This document shows positions 9,277-17,744 of a stretch of 47,430 nucleotides of DNA, piece by piece. Position 1 is the first letter of the stretch. Each line of letters begins with the position of its first letter. Position numbers and translations under genes: made by a program. The stretch is taken from the IMG/VR virus record IMGVR_UViG_3300035698_011774, positions 1-47,430 of that record; one strand, written 5' to 3'. This DNA is from a virus. The notes under the pieces are model-generated. The model was not told where the DNA came from. It saw only the letters and a program-made list of their open reading frames with translations, and did no database searches.

Positions 9277-10068
9277 ATGAATAAGATTTTTGTATTAGAA
9301 GATTGTCCACAAAGAATTGAATGGTTCAAAAAAACCTTTACTGATTGTGATTTAGTCATCACATCTGATGTCAATGATGCATTTCAGAAATTGAGTAATC
9401 AAGAATTTGATATCATCTTCCTTGATAGGGATTTAAGCAATCCAAGTGAGAATGGAGAAGATCTAGCATGGACAATGAAAGATCACAAAGTGGCATCTTC
9501 CACTCCGATTGTCATTCATTCAGAAAATACGAGAGGACAACGAGTAATATCTAGATATTTGCGTACTTATCACAATGACATAACGATTATACCTTTTAAC
9601 AGATTGCAAAGTCATTCAAAAAACGAAATATTCAAAATGAACAAATTAGGTGTTTCCGAGGAACCAACGAGAGAAGCTGATAACTCTACAATGGACACAT
9701 TTTTGCGAATGCAATCACCAGAATCACAGCAGAAGACACAAGCAGCAGAAGCTTTATTTAGACTGTGGTCAAGCAAAGGAAACAAAATAAGTAAAACCAG
9801 ATATAGACAACCTACCAATATTTCTTCGAATGATGTAGATTATATGTGTAAAGAAGGCTTAGTCAAAACAATTGGTAATAACCTTGAGATTACTAATATG
9901 GGTTCTGAAGTCATTAAGATTATGATTTTAGGAGACAATAGATGTGCTCTGGAAAAGGATTATGATGTTCCTATTGATATACGAGTAGCTCAGGCTGATA
10001 TTAATAAGAAAAAGAAGACAAAAAGTAGCAAACATGAACGAGATTGGTGGAGCAGATTTATGACATGA
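9277..10068 (+). CDS. cREC-type receiver-domain protein with C-terminal winged-helix-like region
   Basis: Residues 1-110 have the receiver fold pattern: an acidic pair at E8-D9, FLDRDL with D50 and D52, and an IVIHSENTRG strand. The D-x-D-L plus HSxN arrangement (H81, S82, N84) and the absence of the usual receiver Lys match the cyclic-phosphate-processing receiver family (cREC) rather than a two-component phospho-acceptor. Residues about 145-220 resemble a small winged helix (NDVDYMCKEGLVKTIGNNLEITNMG). The tail is Lys-rich. Acting on a 2',3'-cyclic phosphate or a nucleotide end is family knowledge; the actual role in this phage is unknown. The stop overlaps the next ATG. Confidence 0.6.
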   Translation: MNKIFVLEDCPQRIEWFKKTFTDCDLVITSDVNDAFQKLSNQEFDIIFLDRDLSNPSENGEDLAWTMKDHKVASSTPIVIHSENTRGQRVISRYLRTYHNDITIIPFNRLQSHSKNEIFKMNKLGVSEEPTREADNSTMDTFLRMQSPESQQKTQAAEALFRLWSSKGNKISKTRYRQPTNISSNDVDYMCKEGLVKTIGNNLEITNMGSEVIKIMILGDNRCALEKDYDVPIDIRVAQADINKKKKTKSSKHERDWWSRFMT

Positions 10069-10532
10069 AATTTGTAGTATACAAACAAACCAGAAGAGTT
10101 CCTAAGAAAGAGCCCGTCACGCGGACTCTTCTTTGGTATGATAAGTTCTATGGAAAGATGGATACATTTGATTGTACCAGCATAGAATTTGATTACAAAG
10201 AAGAAAAATTTGTTGAAGTCCCAGAAAATGGCGTATTAAAAAAAATCCCAGAAAATGAAGCAACACAAATCCAAAAGGATGTTCTTGGCGTAAGAGGAGT
10301 TTGGTGCATGAGGCCGAGACCGGTGATTCATGACAAGGTTGTTATTAATGTAGAAGAAATTAATCCCGTTGAACCTTGGTTTAACAAATTTATGAATTAT
10401 AGTAGCCTTGACATATCTATTGTTGACAAAGACAATGGCAGTATGACTTTTCAAGTAGATGGAGGAAAAGATGCTGATGAGTTTGAAGATGAACTATATA
10501 GAAATAGGTTTAACTACAAAAGGTCGGATTAA
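10065..10532 (+). CDS. Hypothetical protein (155 aa)
   Basis: I choose the ATG at 10065 because it overlaps the upstream TGA (ATGA) as elsewhere in this operon; an in-frame ATG at 10044 would add seven residues. The chain looks alpha/beta, with several aromatic residues and an acidic C-terminus. No family recognised. The stop overlaps the start of the DUF192 gene. Confidence 0.55.
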   Translation: MKFVVYKQTRRVPKKEPVTRTLLWYDKFYGKMDTFDCTSIEFDYKEEKFVEVPENGVLKKIPENEATQIQKDVLGVRGVWCMRPRPVIHDKVVINVEEINPVEPWFNKFMNYSSLDISIVDKDNGSMTFQVDGGKDADEFEDELYRNRFNYKRSD

Positions 10533-10939
10533 TGTCAAGAAAAGTTTTATATATTGAGGTTGCTGATACCCCATATAAACAGCAGCAAGGGTTGATGTTT
10601 CGTAAACATCTTCCTAAACATGCTGGTATGTTATTTAAATTTCCTAAGTCAAGAAAGTTACAATTCTGGGGAATGAATACATTTATTCCTTTAGATATTG
10701 CTTTTATTTCTGAGGAAAATAAAATAACAAAGATAGGAAGAATTAAGCCTTATGATTTGACAGCGGTTGCTAGTGATGAAGATTGCTGTATGGCATTAGA
10801 AGCAAATGATGGTTATTTCGGTTCTAATGGAATTAAAATCGGAGATGTGATTAAAGTAGACAGAGAAGACAATACAGATATCATCGTTTTCGGACCAGAT
10901 GATAAAGTACCTATATCTTTAAGAGATATTTTTAGCTAG
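10532..10939 (+). CDS. DUF192 family protein
   Basis: 135 aa, close to the usual size of the DUF192 core. The diagnostic string is present: EVADTPYKQQQGLMFRKHLP, then GMLFKFP, FWGMNTFIPLDIAFI, and ALEANDGYFGSNGIKIGDVI. DUF192 proteins occur in bacteria, archaea and many large phages; the fold is a small beta-barrel and the biochemical role is not established. There is no signal peptide, unlike many bacterial members. It is coupled by overlap to the upstream gene. Confidence 0.88.
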   Translation: MSRKVLYIEVADTPYKQQQGLMFRKHLPKHAGMLFKFPKSRKLQFWGMNTFIPLDIAFISEENKITKIGRIKPYDLTAVASDEDCCMALEANDGYFGSNGIKIGDVIKVDREDNTDIIVFGPDDKVPISLRDIFS

Positions 10940-10948
10940 GAGATTGTA

Positions 10949-11353
10949 ATGAGAGTTATTAAAACCGCATTATACAAAAAAGTAGCAATTGATAGATACC
11001 CAACTACGCCAGGAAGACCAACCTGGAGTGATATGCCTTCAACTCAAGGAGATGATACAATTGAAGTGGAATTGAGTAGAGAAGGCGTTGAAATTCCGGT
11101 TATAGTTAGTTATTCTTATGAGGCAGGAGATCCGGATACTGGATTCGCTGCTGGTGCTGATCTATATGGTGCTACTGAAAGAGATACTGGTAAACCGGTT
11201 GTCCTTCAGCCTAATGAAGAAGAGTATGTCAAAAATAGGATAACTGAAGTTACCAGAGAACAGACGCAACAACCTGGATACGATGATTCTGGATCACGTT
11301 TTGACGGTGATTATTTAGAAGAATTACGTGGAGAAAAAGCAGAACCATGGTAA
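10949..11353 (+). CDS. Hypothetical protein (134 aa)
   Basis: AGGAGA lies 6-7 nt before the ATG, a strong ribosome binding site. It starts MRVIKTALYKKVAI, a short basic/hydrophobic leader resembling those on other proteins of this module. The middle includes a beta-rich stretch (EIPVIVSYSYEAGDP). The gene ends in a TAA that overlaps the next ATG at 11347. No family recognised. Confidence 0.55.
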   Translation: MRVIKTALYKKVAIDRYPTTPGRPTWSDMPSTQGDDTIEVELSREGVEIPVIVSYSYEAGDPDTGFAAGADLYGATERDTGKPVVLQPNEEEYVKNRITEVTREQTQQPGYDDSGSRFDGDYLEELRGEKAEPW

Positions 11354-11997
11354 GAATAATCTCTACTAATAAGTTTGCTCAGATCCAACAGGACCCAAAT
11401 GACCCATATCTATATGACGAATTGGGAAGGCCGGTTTACGATAAGCGTGGAGTTCAAATGCGTAAGCCATCTCTCAAAGATGACAATAGACCATTTAATG
11501 ATTATCTGGATACATTGACACCAGATGATATTGGGCAAGATTTTTTAGTAGATGAAAGAGAAGATGAAGGAGAATTACCAACAGAACCAGAAGATGAAGA
11601 AATAGAAGAAAAGGAATACCCGGAATTTAGTGCTTTATTCCAGGCATTCCGATGGGCCAAGGATAATGGTGAAGTCATGAGACTTCACTATATAACCGTT
11701 AAGGGAACTTACATTATAAGAGATGTAGAACCACACGGGGATTTTTGGGCTAGAACTACTTTAAAGAGAATATTGGTAACATGGGATGAGACGGCTGAAG
11801 CGAGTGGTATGGCCGCTCAAGGAGGAATCCCCTTTGTTAGAGCTTTTAGGTTAGAGAATGTACAGAAGTATGATTTTGTCGGGAAACAATTTACGCACAA
11901 ATTTAATTTCTCGAACGTGCAGCATAACTATAAGAGACGACTAAGAAGAAGGAAACAAAAAAGAGAACATGATAGAGAAAACCACGATTTAATGTGA
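11347..11997 (+). CDS. Hypothetical protein (216 aa), possible WYL-like beta domain
   Basis: An N-terminal ~90 residues, acidic and probably disordered, precede a compact domain. Its motif order (MRLHYITVKGTYIIRDVEPHGDF, then ILVTWDET, then VRAFRLENV) is reminiscent of WYL-type SH3-like ligand-binding domains. The C-terminal ~30 residues are strongly basic. The WYL resemblance is by eye only and weak. There is no DNA-binding helix-turn-helix, so even if correct this need not be a regulator. Confidence 0.5.
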   Translation: MVRIISTNKFAQIQQDPNDPYLYDELGRPVYDKRGVQMRKPSLKDDNRPFNDYLDTLTPDDIGQDFLVDEREDEGELPTEPEDEEIEEKEYPEFSALFQAFRWAKDNGEVMRLHYITVKGTYIIRDVEPHGDFWARTTLKRILVTWDETAEASGMAAQGGIPFVRAFRLENVQKYDFVGKQFTHKFNFSNVQHNYKRRLRRRKQKREHDRENHDLM

Positions 11998-12014
11998 ATA
12001 AAAGGTAATAAATT

Positions 12015-13436
12015 ATGACTGAACAATCAAATTTTTCGACAGCTATTAAAGCGATTACAGATATGGCCGGTGATTTCGATGGTTTAAAGAAACCTCGACT
12101 TGCCAAAAAACTAACAACTGTAGCAAGAAATCTAGTCAATATCAAGACTGCTCAATTTGTAGGTGGCCAAGGATATTGGGTTAGAAATACTCGTTGTTGG
12201 GATAATTGTTATAGACAGAAGAGAGCTACAGATACAAATAAAACAGCACAAGAAGTCTGGACAGCATGTCATGAAGAATATCTGAAATCTATTAATGATT
12301 CTAAAAGTGGATGGGAAAAATATGCAGATACCATAGGCACTTTTAAATTTGCCGGAAAAAATATGAAGAACACGATCAAAACAGCGGCTCAAACATTCCA
12401 CAAAGAAATGACAGATAGGATTAATTCTGGAGTCGATGTTGGAGTGGCCGTTCATGCAACGATTCAAGACAATATGGAAAAATACAACAACTCATTTTTA
12501 GAAGAATTACAAGAATTAACAAAAGTAGCCACATATCTAAAAGACAACAAACAGGATAAAAGTGCTTCTACATTAACAGGTGCAATTAATGAATTGGTTA
12601 AGGAGGCAAGATGGTGGAACCCTTTTGATTGGGGGGAGAAGATGTATTTTCTCCCGCAAATTAAGAAAAATTTGTCTCAAATTTCTGGTATGTTAAAAGA
12701 GAAAATCAAGGGATTAAATAGTTTTGAACGAAAACAACGACAAACTAATCCCCAATATACGCTTACTCAGAATGATATCAATCAAGTGATGAGGAGATTT
12801 AATGACGAAGTTGCATCGGCTGGACTGATAACCCAAATAGGTGATTTGCTGAATAACACGAAAGATCCGAAGTTGAATCAACAATTTGGGAATATGTTCG
12901 TGAATATACAGAATGCGTTATCATCGTTACTTAATGCCGATTCTATGAATCTATTATACACGGGCCTTAGAAATTTTGACAAAATGTCCCTTGATAGTTT
13001 ACAACAGATGGAATCAATGCAAAAGGGCCAAAGTGGACAGACTCCTGCTCCAACGTCAAATAGACCCTCTCCTAGCGTTCCAACGGCTGATATATCGGAA
13101 AAGCCCGTACAACCAACAGTACATCCAGACGACATAACACAAGTGGTATCAGAATATGTCAAACGTCAATTGGATAGGGGGGACCCGAAACAATTAGAAC
13201 GATTATCATCGACCTTGCAACAGATGATAGGATTGGTTAACAACGCTAAGAATCAAGGTGACAATCAGAATAAACCAGTACAACCAGCATCACCTATACC
13301 ACCAGTAGCGGCAGGTCCGGAACAACAAGCACCAGCACCAACAGCAGGGCCAGCAGGGATACCTATGAATAAAGGTCCAAAGGCGGTGATACAACCACAA
13401 GGGGCTCTATCTGAAGTATACCGTTTAACAAAATAA
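12015..13436 (+). CDS. Hypothetical virion-type protein (473 aa), helical with Pro/Gln-rich linker
   Basis: Residues 1-330 are predicted helical, with a Trp/Cys-containing patch near residues 55-75 (WVRNTRCWDNCYR). Residues 335-370 and 415-465 are Pro/Ala/Gln-rich linkers, and a short amphipathic helical segment lies between them. Such linker-rich proteins are common among large-phage structural or internal head proteins. No catalytic motif. It ends about 65 nt before the ORF-less RNA element. Confidence 0.6.
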   Translation: MTEQSNFSTAIKAITDMAGDFDGLKKPRLAKKLTTVARNLVNIKTAQFVGGQGYWVRNTRCWDNCYRQKRATDTNKTAQEVWTACHEEYLKSINDSKSGWEKYADTIGTFKFAGKNMKNTIKTAAQTFHKEMTDRINSGVDVGVAVHATIQDNMEKYNNSFLEELQELTKVATYLKDNKQDKSASTLTGAINELVKEARWWNPFDWGEKMYFLPQIKKNLSQISGMLKEKIKGLNSFERKQRQTNPQYTLTQNDINQVMRRFNDEVASAGLITQIGDLLNNTKDPKLNQQFGNMFVNIQNALSSLLNADSMNLLYTGLRNFDKMSLDSLQQMESMQKGQSGQTPAPTSNRPSPSVPTADISEKPVQPTVHPDDITQVVSEYVKRQLDRGDPKQLERLSSTLQQMIGLVNNAKNQGDNQNKPVQPASPIPPVAAGPEQQAPAPTAGPAGIPMNKGPKAVIQPQGALSEVYRLTK

Positions 13437-13500
13437 AATATTACAAAAAATGAAAAGGATTATCAAGGAAAATTAAGTAAGTATAGAAACAAGGAGTTAT

Positions 13501-13795
13501 TATGTCAACAACCCCTCTTAAAGGAAGGGCTTAAGAAGTGATTTTTAAGGGCAACTTGTTGACCAGAACACTAATAGGAGAAATTAAAGTTGTTAGTAAA
13601 CGTTAAAAAGAATGTAGAAACCTTGGAATGCCGTCCCAGTTCCTCGCTCTTTCGTGGCTCTGTAAACAAAGACGAAAGTCTTAGTCAACCACATTGCGAA
13701 GTCTTTTTAACCGTTCGAGGGGAAGCCGGACTCTATAGTAACTCCGATACTATGGATACGCACTACTCTACTTTGAGGAGGGCATAACTTGAGAG
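13501..13795 (+). ncRNA. Orphan HEARO/omegaRNA-like RNA (locus A)
   Basis: An ORF-less structured locus. An outer 8-bp stem (13504-13511 with 13556-13563) encloses two hairpins: CCCT/AGGG at 13513-13529 and CTTAA/TTAAG at 13530-13548. The RNA at the isrB locus (17748-17807) has the same layout with different bases: GTCAT/ATGAC, CCATG/CATGG and TTAAGA/TCTTAA. Downstream both share a GAATnCC..CC.AGTT..C.CTCTT block (13628 here, 17879 there) and a later GGGGAA element. This covariation by eye makes the two loci members of one RNA family. No nuclease gene is present here. It begins on an ATGTCA with a strong SD upstream, so it may have inserted into the start of a lost gene. RNA ends are approximate. 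Confidence 0.55.
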
Positions 13796-13841
13796 TATAT
13801 GTCATAAATCAAAGAATAAGTTTACAGGAAATGACAATAAT

Positions 13842-13889
13842 GGAGATACGAAAGGTGTCTCCAATTCATCCCGTCCCTAAAGGAACGGG
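13842..13889 (+). other. Right-end hairpins of locus A (IS200/IS605-like end)
   Basis: Two adjacent hairpins: GGAGATAC/GTGTCTCC (13842-13862) and CCCGTCCC-TAAA-GGAACGGG (13870-13889, one mismatch). The second is followed by TTTCTTT and preceded by AATTCAT. An AATTCATCCCG...CGGGTTTCTT end is the style of subterminal hairpins at IS200/IS605 and tnpB-type element ends, so locus A may be a miniature element of about 390 nt. It could also serve as a terminator. The next gene's ribosome binding site (GGAGAAA) follows directly. Confidence 0.45.
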
Positions 13890-13907
13890 TTTCTTTGGAG
13901 AAAATAT

Positions 13908-14489
13908 ATGAAGTTCGTAACAAACAAAATAAGCATGAACCCTGGAACCTTCGATGATTTCGTCAATAAAGTTCTATCAGGAGGAGAAACTGTTAAGACT
14001 GCTTCTGTCAAAACGGCAGAGCAGGATGAAGCCGAAAGCAGTGGACAGCCAGAAGCTGAAGCAAAATTAGTCAATGATCCTGAAAAGGAAGGCGGAAAGT
14101 CAGGTAAAGCTGATAACAGCGAAGCTCCCAGCAGTGGACAACCTGAAGCCGAAGCCAAGTTAGTCAACGATCCTAAAAAGGACTGCGACAAAGAAGCTGC
14201 TGGTGCCGATAATTTCGGTGGCAAGCAAGCACCTCCATTTGGTAGTGAGGATGACGACAAGAAAGACGACAAAGAAGATGACGATGACAAAGAAGATGAC
14301 AAGAAAGATGACGATGACGAGGAAGAGGATAAAGAAGCCTCTGCCGACGTTACAAAAAAAGAATCTTTCAGAAAATTGGCTTTGCTTAAAGTTTCAGCAT
14401 TAAATGCTCCAACGAAAGCCATGTTGAGAACATATTGGCTTACAATGTATCCTTCTGACTACGTTGATGCAATGCTTGCCGAGAAATAA
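13908..14489 (+). CDS. Hypothetical acidic protein (193 aa) with internal duplication
   Basis: GGAGAAA lies about 7 nt before the ATG. Residues about 43-90 contain two near-identical copies of SSGQPEAEAKLVNDP separated by about 34 residues. Residues 105-145 are an almost pure Asp/Lys tract. The C-terminal 40 residues form a compact segment (TKAMLRTYWLTMYPSDYVDAMLAEK). A similar Asp/Lys tract occurs in the giant scaffold-like chain at about 26230. A scaffold-associated or internal head role is an inference from composition. Confidence 0.55.
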   Translation: MKFVTNKISMNPGTFDDFVNKVLSGGETVKTASVKTAEQDEAESSGQPEAEAKLVNDPEKEGGKSGKADNSEAPSSGQPEAEAKLVNDPKKDCDKEAAGADNFGGKQAPPFGSEDDDKKDDKEDDDDKEDDKKDDDDEEEDKEASADVTKKESFRKLALLKVSALNAPTKAMLRTYWLTMYPSDYVDAMLAEK

Positions 14490-14533
14490 GTTAGGATAAA
14501 GTTTTTAGTTGGTTTGAACTAAGGAGTGTTAGT

Positions 14534-15223
14534 ATGCCAATTGTCCCAAGAGGGAAGAAGCGTATAATGGAAGCTCAATATCCTGCTGGTCAGGAAGATC
14601 AATGGGGAACCGATTTATTAGGTCCCTCTGATAATTTTCCGGCAGATCAGAATGGGGGTCCAACTGTTGATATGGATGTAGAACAACCTGGAGAACAAAT
14701 AGATGTAGGCGAAACAGATCCAAACGCTGGTGCAGAAGAGCCGGATATCAACTCATATATCTATAAGAAGTTAGAAGGGTTTGGCTATCCTCCTCGCAGA
14801 ATTGAAGAGTTTTCAGACGAATTCATAGAAGAGAAGATCTATCCAGGTGGCGTTAAAGATGTTACTATTGTACTGCCTGATAGATATTATGGAAAGAAAA
14901 AGCAGATAACTGATCCTGATTTGACTCAGATTGTGAGTGAGATTCAGAATCAGTTTGGGTTGACCATGACAGACGCTGTAAGAAAAGAGAAGAAAATCAC
15001 ATTAAACTTTACTTCCCAGCCTGCTGGCCCAGAGGAAGGGGAAGAAGAAATGATGGGAGATGAACTCGATGAGATTTTTGGTCCCAGTCACGGTCCTGCG
15101 AAGTCAAAGAAAAAAAAGAAAGATAGCAGATTAGCCGAAACCATAACTGAAATTATCGAAGCTGGTAGATCCGGATTATTGGTGAAGTTGGCTGACCTGT
15201 CTAAGGAGAAAAAAAATGATTAA
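14534..15223 (+). CDS. Hypothetical protein (229 aa)
   Basis: AAGGAG lies about 8 nt before the ATG, a strong ribosome binding site. Residues 1-75 are Pro/Gly/Asp-rich and probably disordered. Residues 75-160 form a likely alpha/beta domain (SYIYKKLEGFGYPPRRIEEF.. and GGVKDVTIVLPDRYYG). The C-terminal segment is Lys-rich and helical, with ITEIIEAGRSGLLVKLADLSKE at the end. The stop overlaps the next ATG. No family recognised. Confidence 0.6.
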   Translation: MPIVPRGKKRIMEAQYPAGQEDQWGTDLLGPSDNFPADQNGGPTVDMDVEQPGEQIDVGETDPNAGAEEPDINSYIYKKLEGFGYPPRRIEEFSDEFIEEKIYPGGVKDVTIVLPDRYYGKKKQITDPDLTQIVSEIQNQFGLTMTDAVRKEKKITLNFTSQPAGPEEGEEEMMGDELDEIFGPSHGPAKSKKKKKDSRLAETITEIIEAGRSGLLVKLADLSKEKKND

Positions 15224-15857
15224 TAAGAATGAAGATGCTCACAGAATTAAATTCCTAGAAGAAGCAATATTTGGTCCACAAGCAGAGCCGGAAGAGCAAA
15301 AGCCATTACACAGCACACAGCCTGTTGAAGAGAAAGATCTTGATGACTTTAAAAATGACCGTTCTATTTTGAGTGCTGGTGTAGGTGATATCAAAGATAC
15401 AGGTGGACCGAATCAACTTGGTACTCGAACGAATAACAGTATTTGGGATTCAACCATTCTTGATAAGTTGGCAGGGACACCTTCTAACAAAGAAAAAACC
15501 TTAGAGAAGAGAGAAAATATTAATCAATTAAGAGACTCCTTAAAACAGGGACGAATCAATGATATGGTTAAGTCCTTACAAAGTATAGATACTAGAAAAG
15601 ACGCAGAAGTTCGCAATATTGGTGAATATACTGAACGTGGTGCAAAGTATCAATTGCCATCAAGACATATGAGTATATTCGATAATGATACAGATTTTGG
15701 TAGAGTTCCACAAAAAACCGCAGGAGAAGCAGTGACAGACGAAGTTAATAAGCCTAAAGAAAAAGATGATTCATGGAAGGATGTCAGAGGAACAAAGAAA
15801 ATCAACAATGTTTTAGATAACTTTTTCGATCATATAACAAAAAACGATAATAAATAA
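15216..15857 (+). CDS. Hypothetical protein (213 aa)
   Basis: A strong SD (AAGGAG) lies in the end of the upstream gene, with which it overlaps by 8 nt. The product is charged and polar with few hydrophobic blocks and is probably extended. The C-terminal ~30 residues may be helical (DVRGTKKINNVLDNFFDHITK). The stop overlaps the next gene (TAATG). No family recognised; position suggests a head or neck accessory protein. Confidence 0.55.
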   Translation: MINKNEDAHRIKFLEEAIFGPQAEPEEQKPLHSTQPVEEKDLDDFKNDRSILSAGVGDIKDTGGPNQLGTRTNNSIWDSTILDKLAGTPSNKEKTLEKRENINQLRDSLKQGRINDMVKSLQSIDTRKDAEVRNIGEYTERGAKYQLPSRHMSIFDNDTDFGRVPQKTAGEAVTDEVNKPKEKDDSWKDVRGTKKINNVLDNFFDHITKNDNK

Positions 15858-17221
15858 TGCCCGGAATTGACAGTGGACAAAATTTACAAACCGCAATTGA
15901 AATGACAGCAAATCTCAGTACTGTCATTGGTCAGGTCCAAATGACAGTAAACGGCATCACTGTAGGAGACATTCCAGAAGGTGCGGCAAATCCACAGCAA
16001 TCACTTGAATTTATTAATCAACAAATGATATTACTTCAACAGTTAGGAGAATCTGTCAATGATGCAGTAACCAGTATACAAAATTTACAACAAAATGTGC
16101 AAAGTCGCAGTGCTGCTATTGTAAGTGTGAGAGATGCTAACATGCAGATGATGGCTGCTCCCCAAGCTGCACCACCAATAGCGGCATCTGAAGTTTTTAA
16201 TCTGAAAAAAGTAGGTCAATTTCCTCCACAGCAACCGGCGGCTTTACCCCCTGTCCAACCACAGGTTCAGGCTCCTGTTCAACCACAAAAAGGAATTCCT
16301 ACACAAAACGCAGAACCTATAGAAGAGTTTAAGTTTATGGATTCTGCCGAGTTAAGAGATTGGATGGAACAACAGGTTGATGGAGAGATTGTAAGAGAAA
16401 AACTTCTTAATGAAGCAGATAATGAAAAGTCAGATTTAATTGCGGATGTAGTAAAAAGATTTTTTGAAACAGAAATAGAAGAACAAAAATTAGATTATGC
16501 GGAGGAGATTTGGGACAATATGCCTAATAGTATTAAAAAGGAAAGTCCGCAAGTACAGGAGAATGTCATGACAACACGCTTTGTGTCACCAAAATCAAAG
16601 GCAGCAGAAACAGTACGGGAAGCCAACGATTCTATTAAGAAACTGGCACAAGCAGATGCGAAGAAAGCAACCACTTTTAATTTGCATAAGACCGCTCAAG
16701 CTAAATCTATGGAAAATGTTATTCTGTTTGGCCCCGATCAAACATATGTTGACCCATTCACAAGACAGCCTGCTTCTGATTGGAGTTTGGTAGAACGTAA
16801 TAAAGGCTTTGGATTAGTTGTAGATGATGTTTGGAATATAGATTGGGAAAGAGTATGGCGTCAAAACGTTATGGATAAATATAGCCGTCCATACAGAGAT
16901 GGTGATGGAAACTGGGTTGGTGGATATATTCAAAAAAGATTTGAAGTTGATAAATGGATTCCAGAAAAGAATAATTACCAACTAAAACCTGGACAGCTAA
17001 GAAAAGATTATATCCCGGAAGAAAGATTGACTGAGACCAGAATGGTCGCTCAAAGAGCAAGTGCTGATTCTCCATATAAATCTGATGATAAGAGTAAACC
17101 TTTTAATTGGAAGGAAGCATCGAAGAAGGAAGCAACGGCTCCAGCGGTTACTGAGAAGCCAATGCCAATTCAAGAAACATCATTTAATCTGAAAGAAGCT
17201 GAGACTAAAAAAAAAAGTTAG
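15857..17221 (+). CDS. Hypothetical virion-type protein (454 aa), ends at an A10 tract
   Basis: Residues 1-95 look like a coiled-coil (Gln/Asn-rich helices). Residues 115-150 are a Pro/Gln linker. A helical acidic domain (about 155-230) and a Trp/Tyr-rich domain (about 285-385, VDPFTRQPASDWSLVERNKGFG) follow. The peptide FNLKK or close variants occurs four times (VFNLKKVG, TFNLHKTA, PFNWKEAS, SFNLKEAE). The gene stops at TAG 17219-17221 just after ten consecutive A residues. In the -1 frame the reading continues into a zinc-ribbon segment with no start of its own, so a frameshifted longer product is possible. No family recognised. Confidence 0.65.
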   Translation: MPGIDSGQNLQTAIEMTANLSTVIGQVQMTVNGITVGDIPEGAANPQQSLEFINQQMILLQQLGESVNDAVTSIQNLQQNVQSRSAAIVSVRDANMQMMAAPQAAPPIAASEVFNLKKVGQFPPQQPAALPPVQPQVQAPVQPQKGIPTQNAEPIEEFKFMDSAELRDWMEQQVDGEIVREKLLNEADNEKSDLIADVVKRFFETEIEEQKLDYAEEIWDNMPNSIKKESPQVQENVMTTRFVSPKSKAAETVREANDSIKKLAQADAKKATTFNLHKTAQAKSMENVILFGPDQTYVDPFTRQPASDWSLVERNKGFGLVVDDVWNIDWERVWRQNVMDKYSRPYRDGDGNWVGGYIQKRFEVDKWIPEKNNYQLKPGQLRKDYIPEERLTETRMVAQRASADSPYKSDDKSKPFNWKEASKKEATAPAVTEKPMPIQETSFNLKEAETKKKS

Positions 17222-17733
17222 CATATAATAATCCGTTTGACAGAGAACATCGTCGTTCACCTGCTGAAGTTTATTTAGAAGGCAAAAAACCGAATCCAAC
17301 AGGTGGCGTACAATATATCTGTCCTATCTGTAGAACACTTCTTGATACCACTGTTTTAACTGATGGTGCTAAACCTCGTTGTAAAAATTGTACTGATGCC
17401 AGAGGATTAGGACAAGAAGGAATTCAAATGGGATATAAGAATTGTCCTGATTCAAAAAAAGTCGCAAATAAAACCGCAAAAAAAAAGTTGTCTCCAGAAG
17501 AACAAAAAAAAAGATTAAAGAAACAAATTAATAGAAGAAGAGGTCCAATCGAAGAAAAAGCAAGACCGCATACAATCCCAGCAGAACTAACTGATTGTGG
17601 TGTGGAGGACTGTAAAACTGAAAAGGAAGACGAATTTAATATGCTTTTGGCTCCTAATTCCGATATTAAAAGAAAAACTAAGAATTTAAAATCAGTCGAT
17701 ACTTCATTACTTGACTTAGAGATTGATGGCTAA
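17209..17733 (+). CDS. Zinc-ribbon segment in the -1 frame: likely frameshift extension of the upstream gene
   Basis: This frame opens inside the A10 tract after a TAA at 17206-17208 and has no ATG/GTG/TTG before a Cys4 zinc-ribbon (CPIC ... CKNC). The first ATG is at 17428, downstream of the zinc site, though AGAAGGA precedes it. A -1 slip on A-AAA-AAA at 17209-17215 would add about 170 residues to the 454-residue protein. Alternatives are transcriptional slippage on A10, a one-base sequencing or assembly error, or a real mutation leaving only the 101-residue product from 17428. The remainder is Lys-rich with a second Cys pair (DCGVEDCK). Confidence 0.55.
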   Translation, partial: KKKLAYNNPFDREHRRSPAEVYLEGKKPNPTGGVQYICPICRTLLDTTVLTDGAKPRCKNCTDARGLGQEGIQMGYKNCPDSKKVANKTAKKKLSPEEQKKRLKKQINRRRGPIEEKARPHTIPAELTDCGVEDCKTEKEDEFNMLLAPNSDIKRKTKNLKSVDTSLLDLEIDG

Positions 17734-17744
17734 TAAAGGAATAT

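Noticed and set aside
13590-13787. 65-residue ORF within RNA locus A
   Set aside because: It lies across the conserved RNA stems, has no SD, and its sequence follows RNA blocks shared with locus B.
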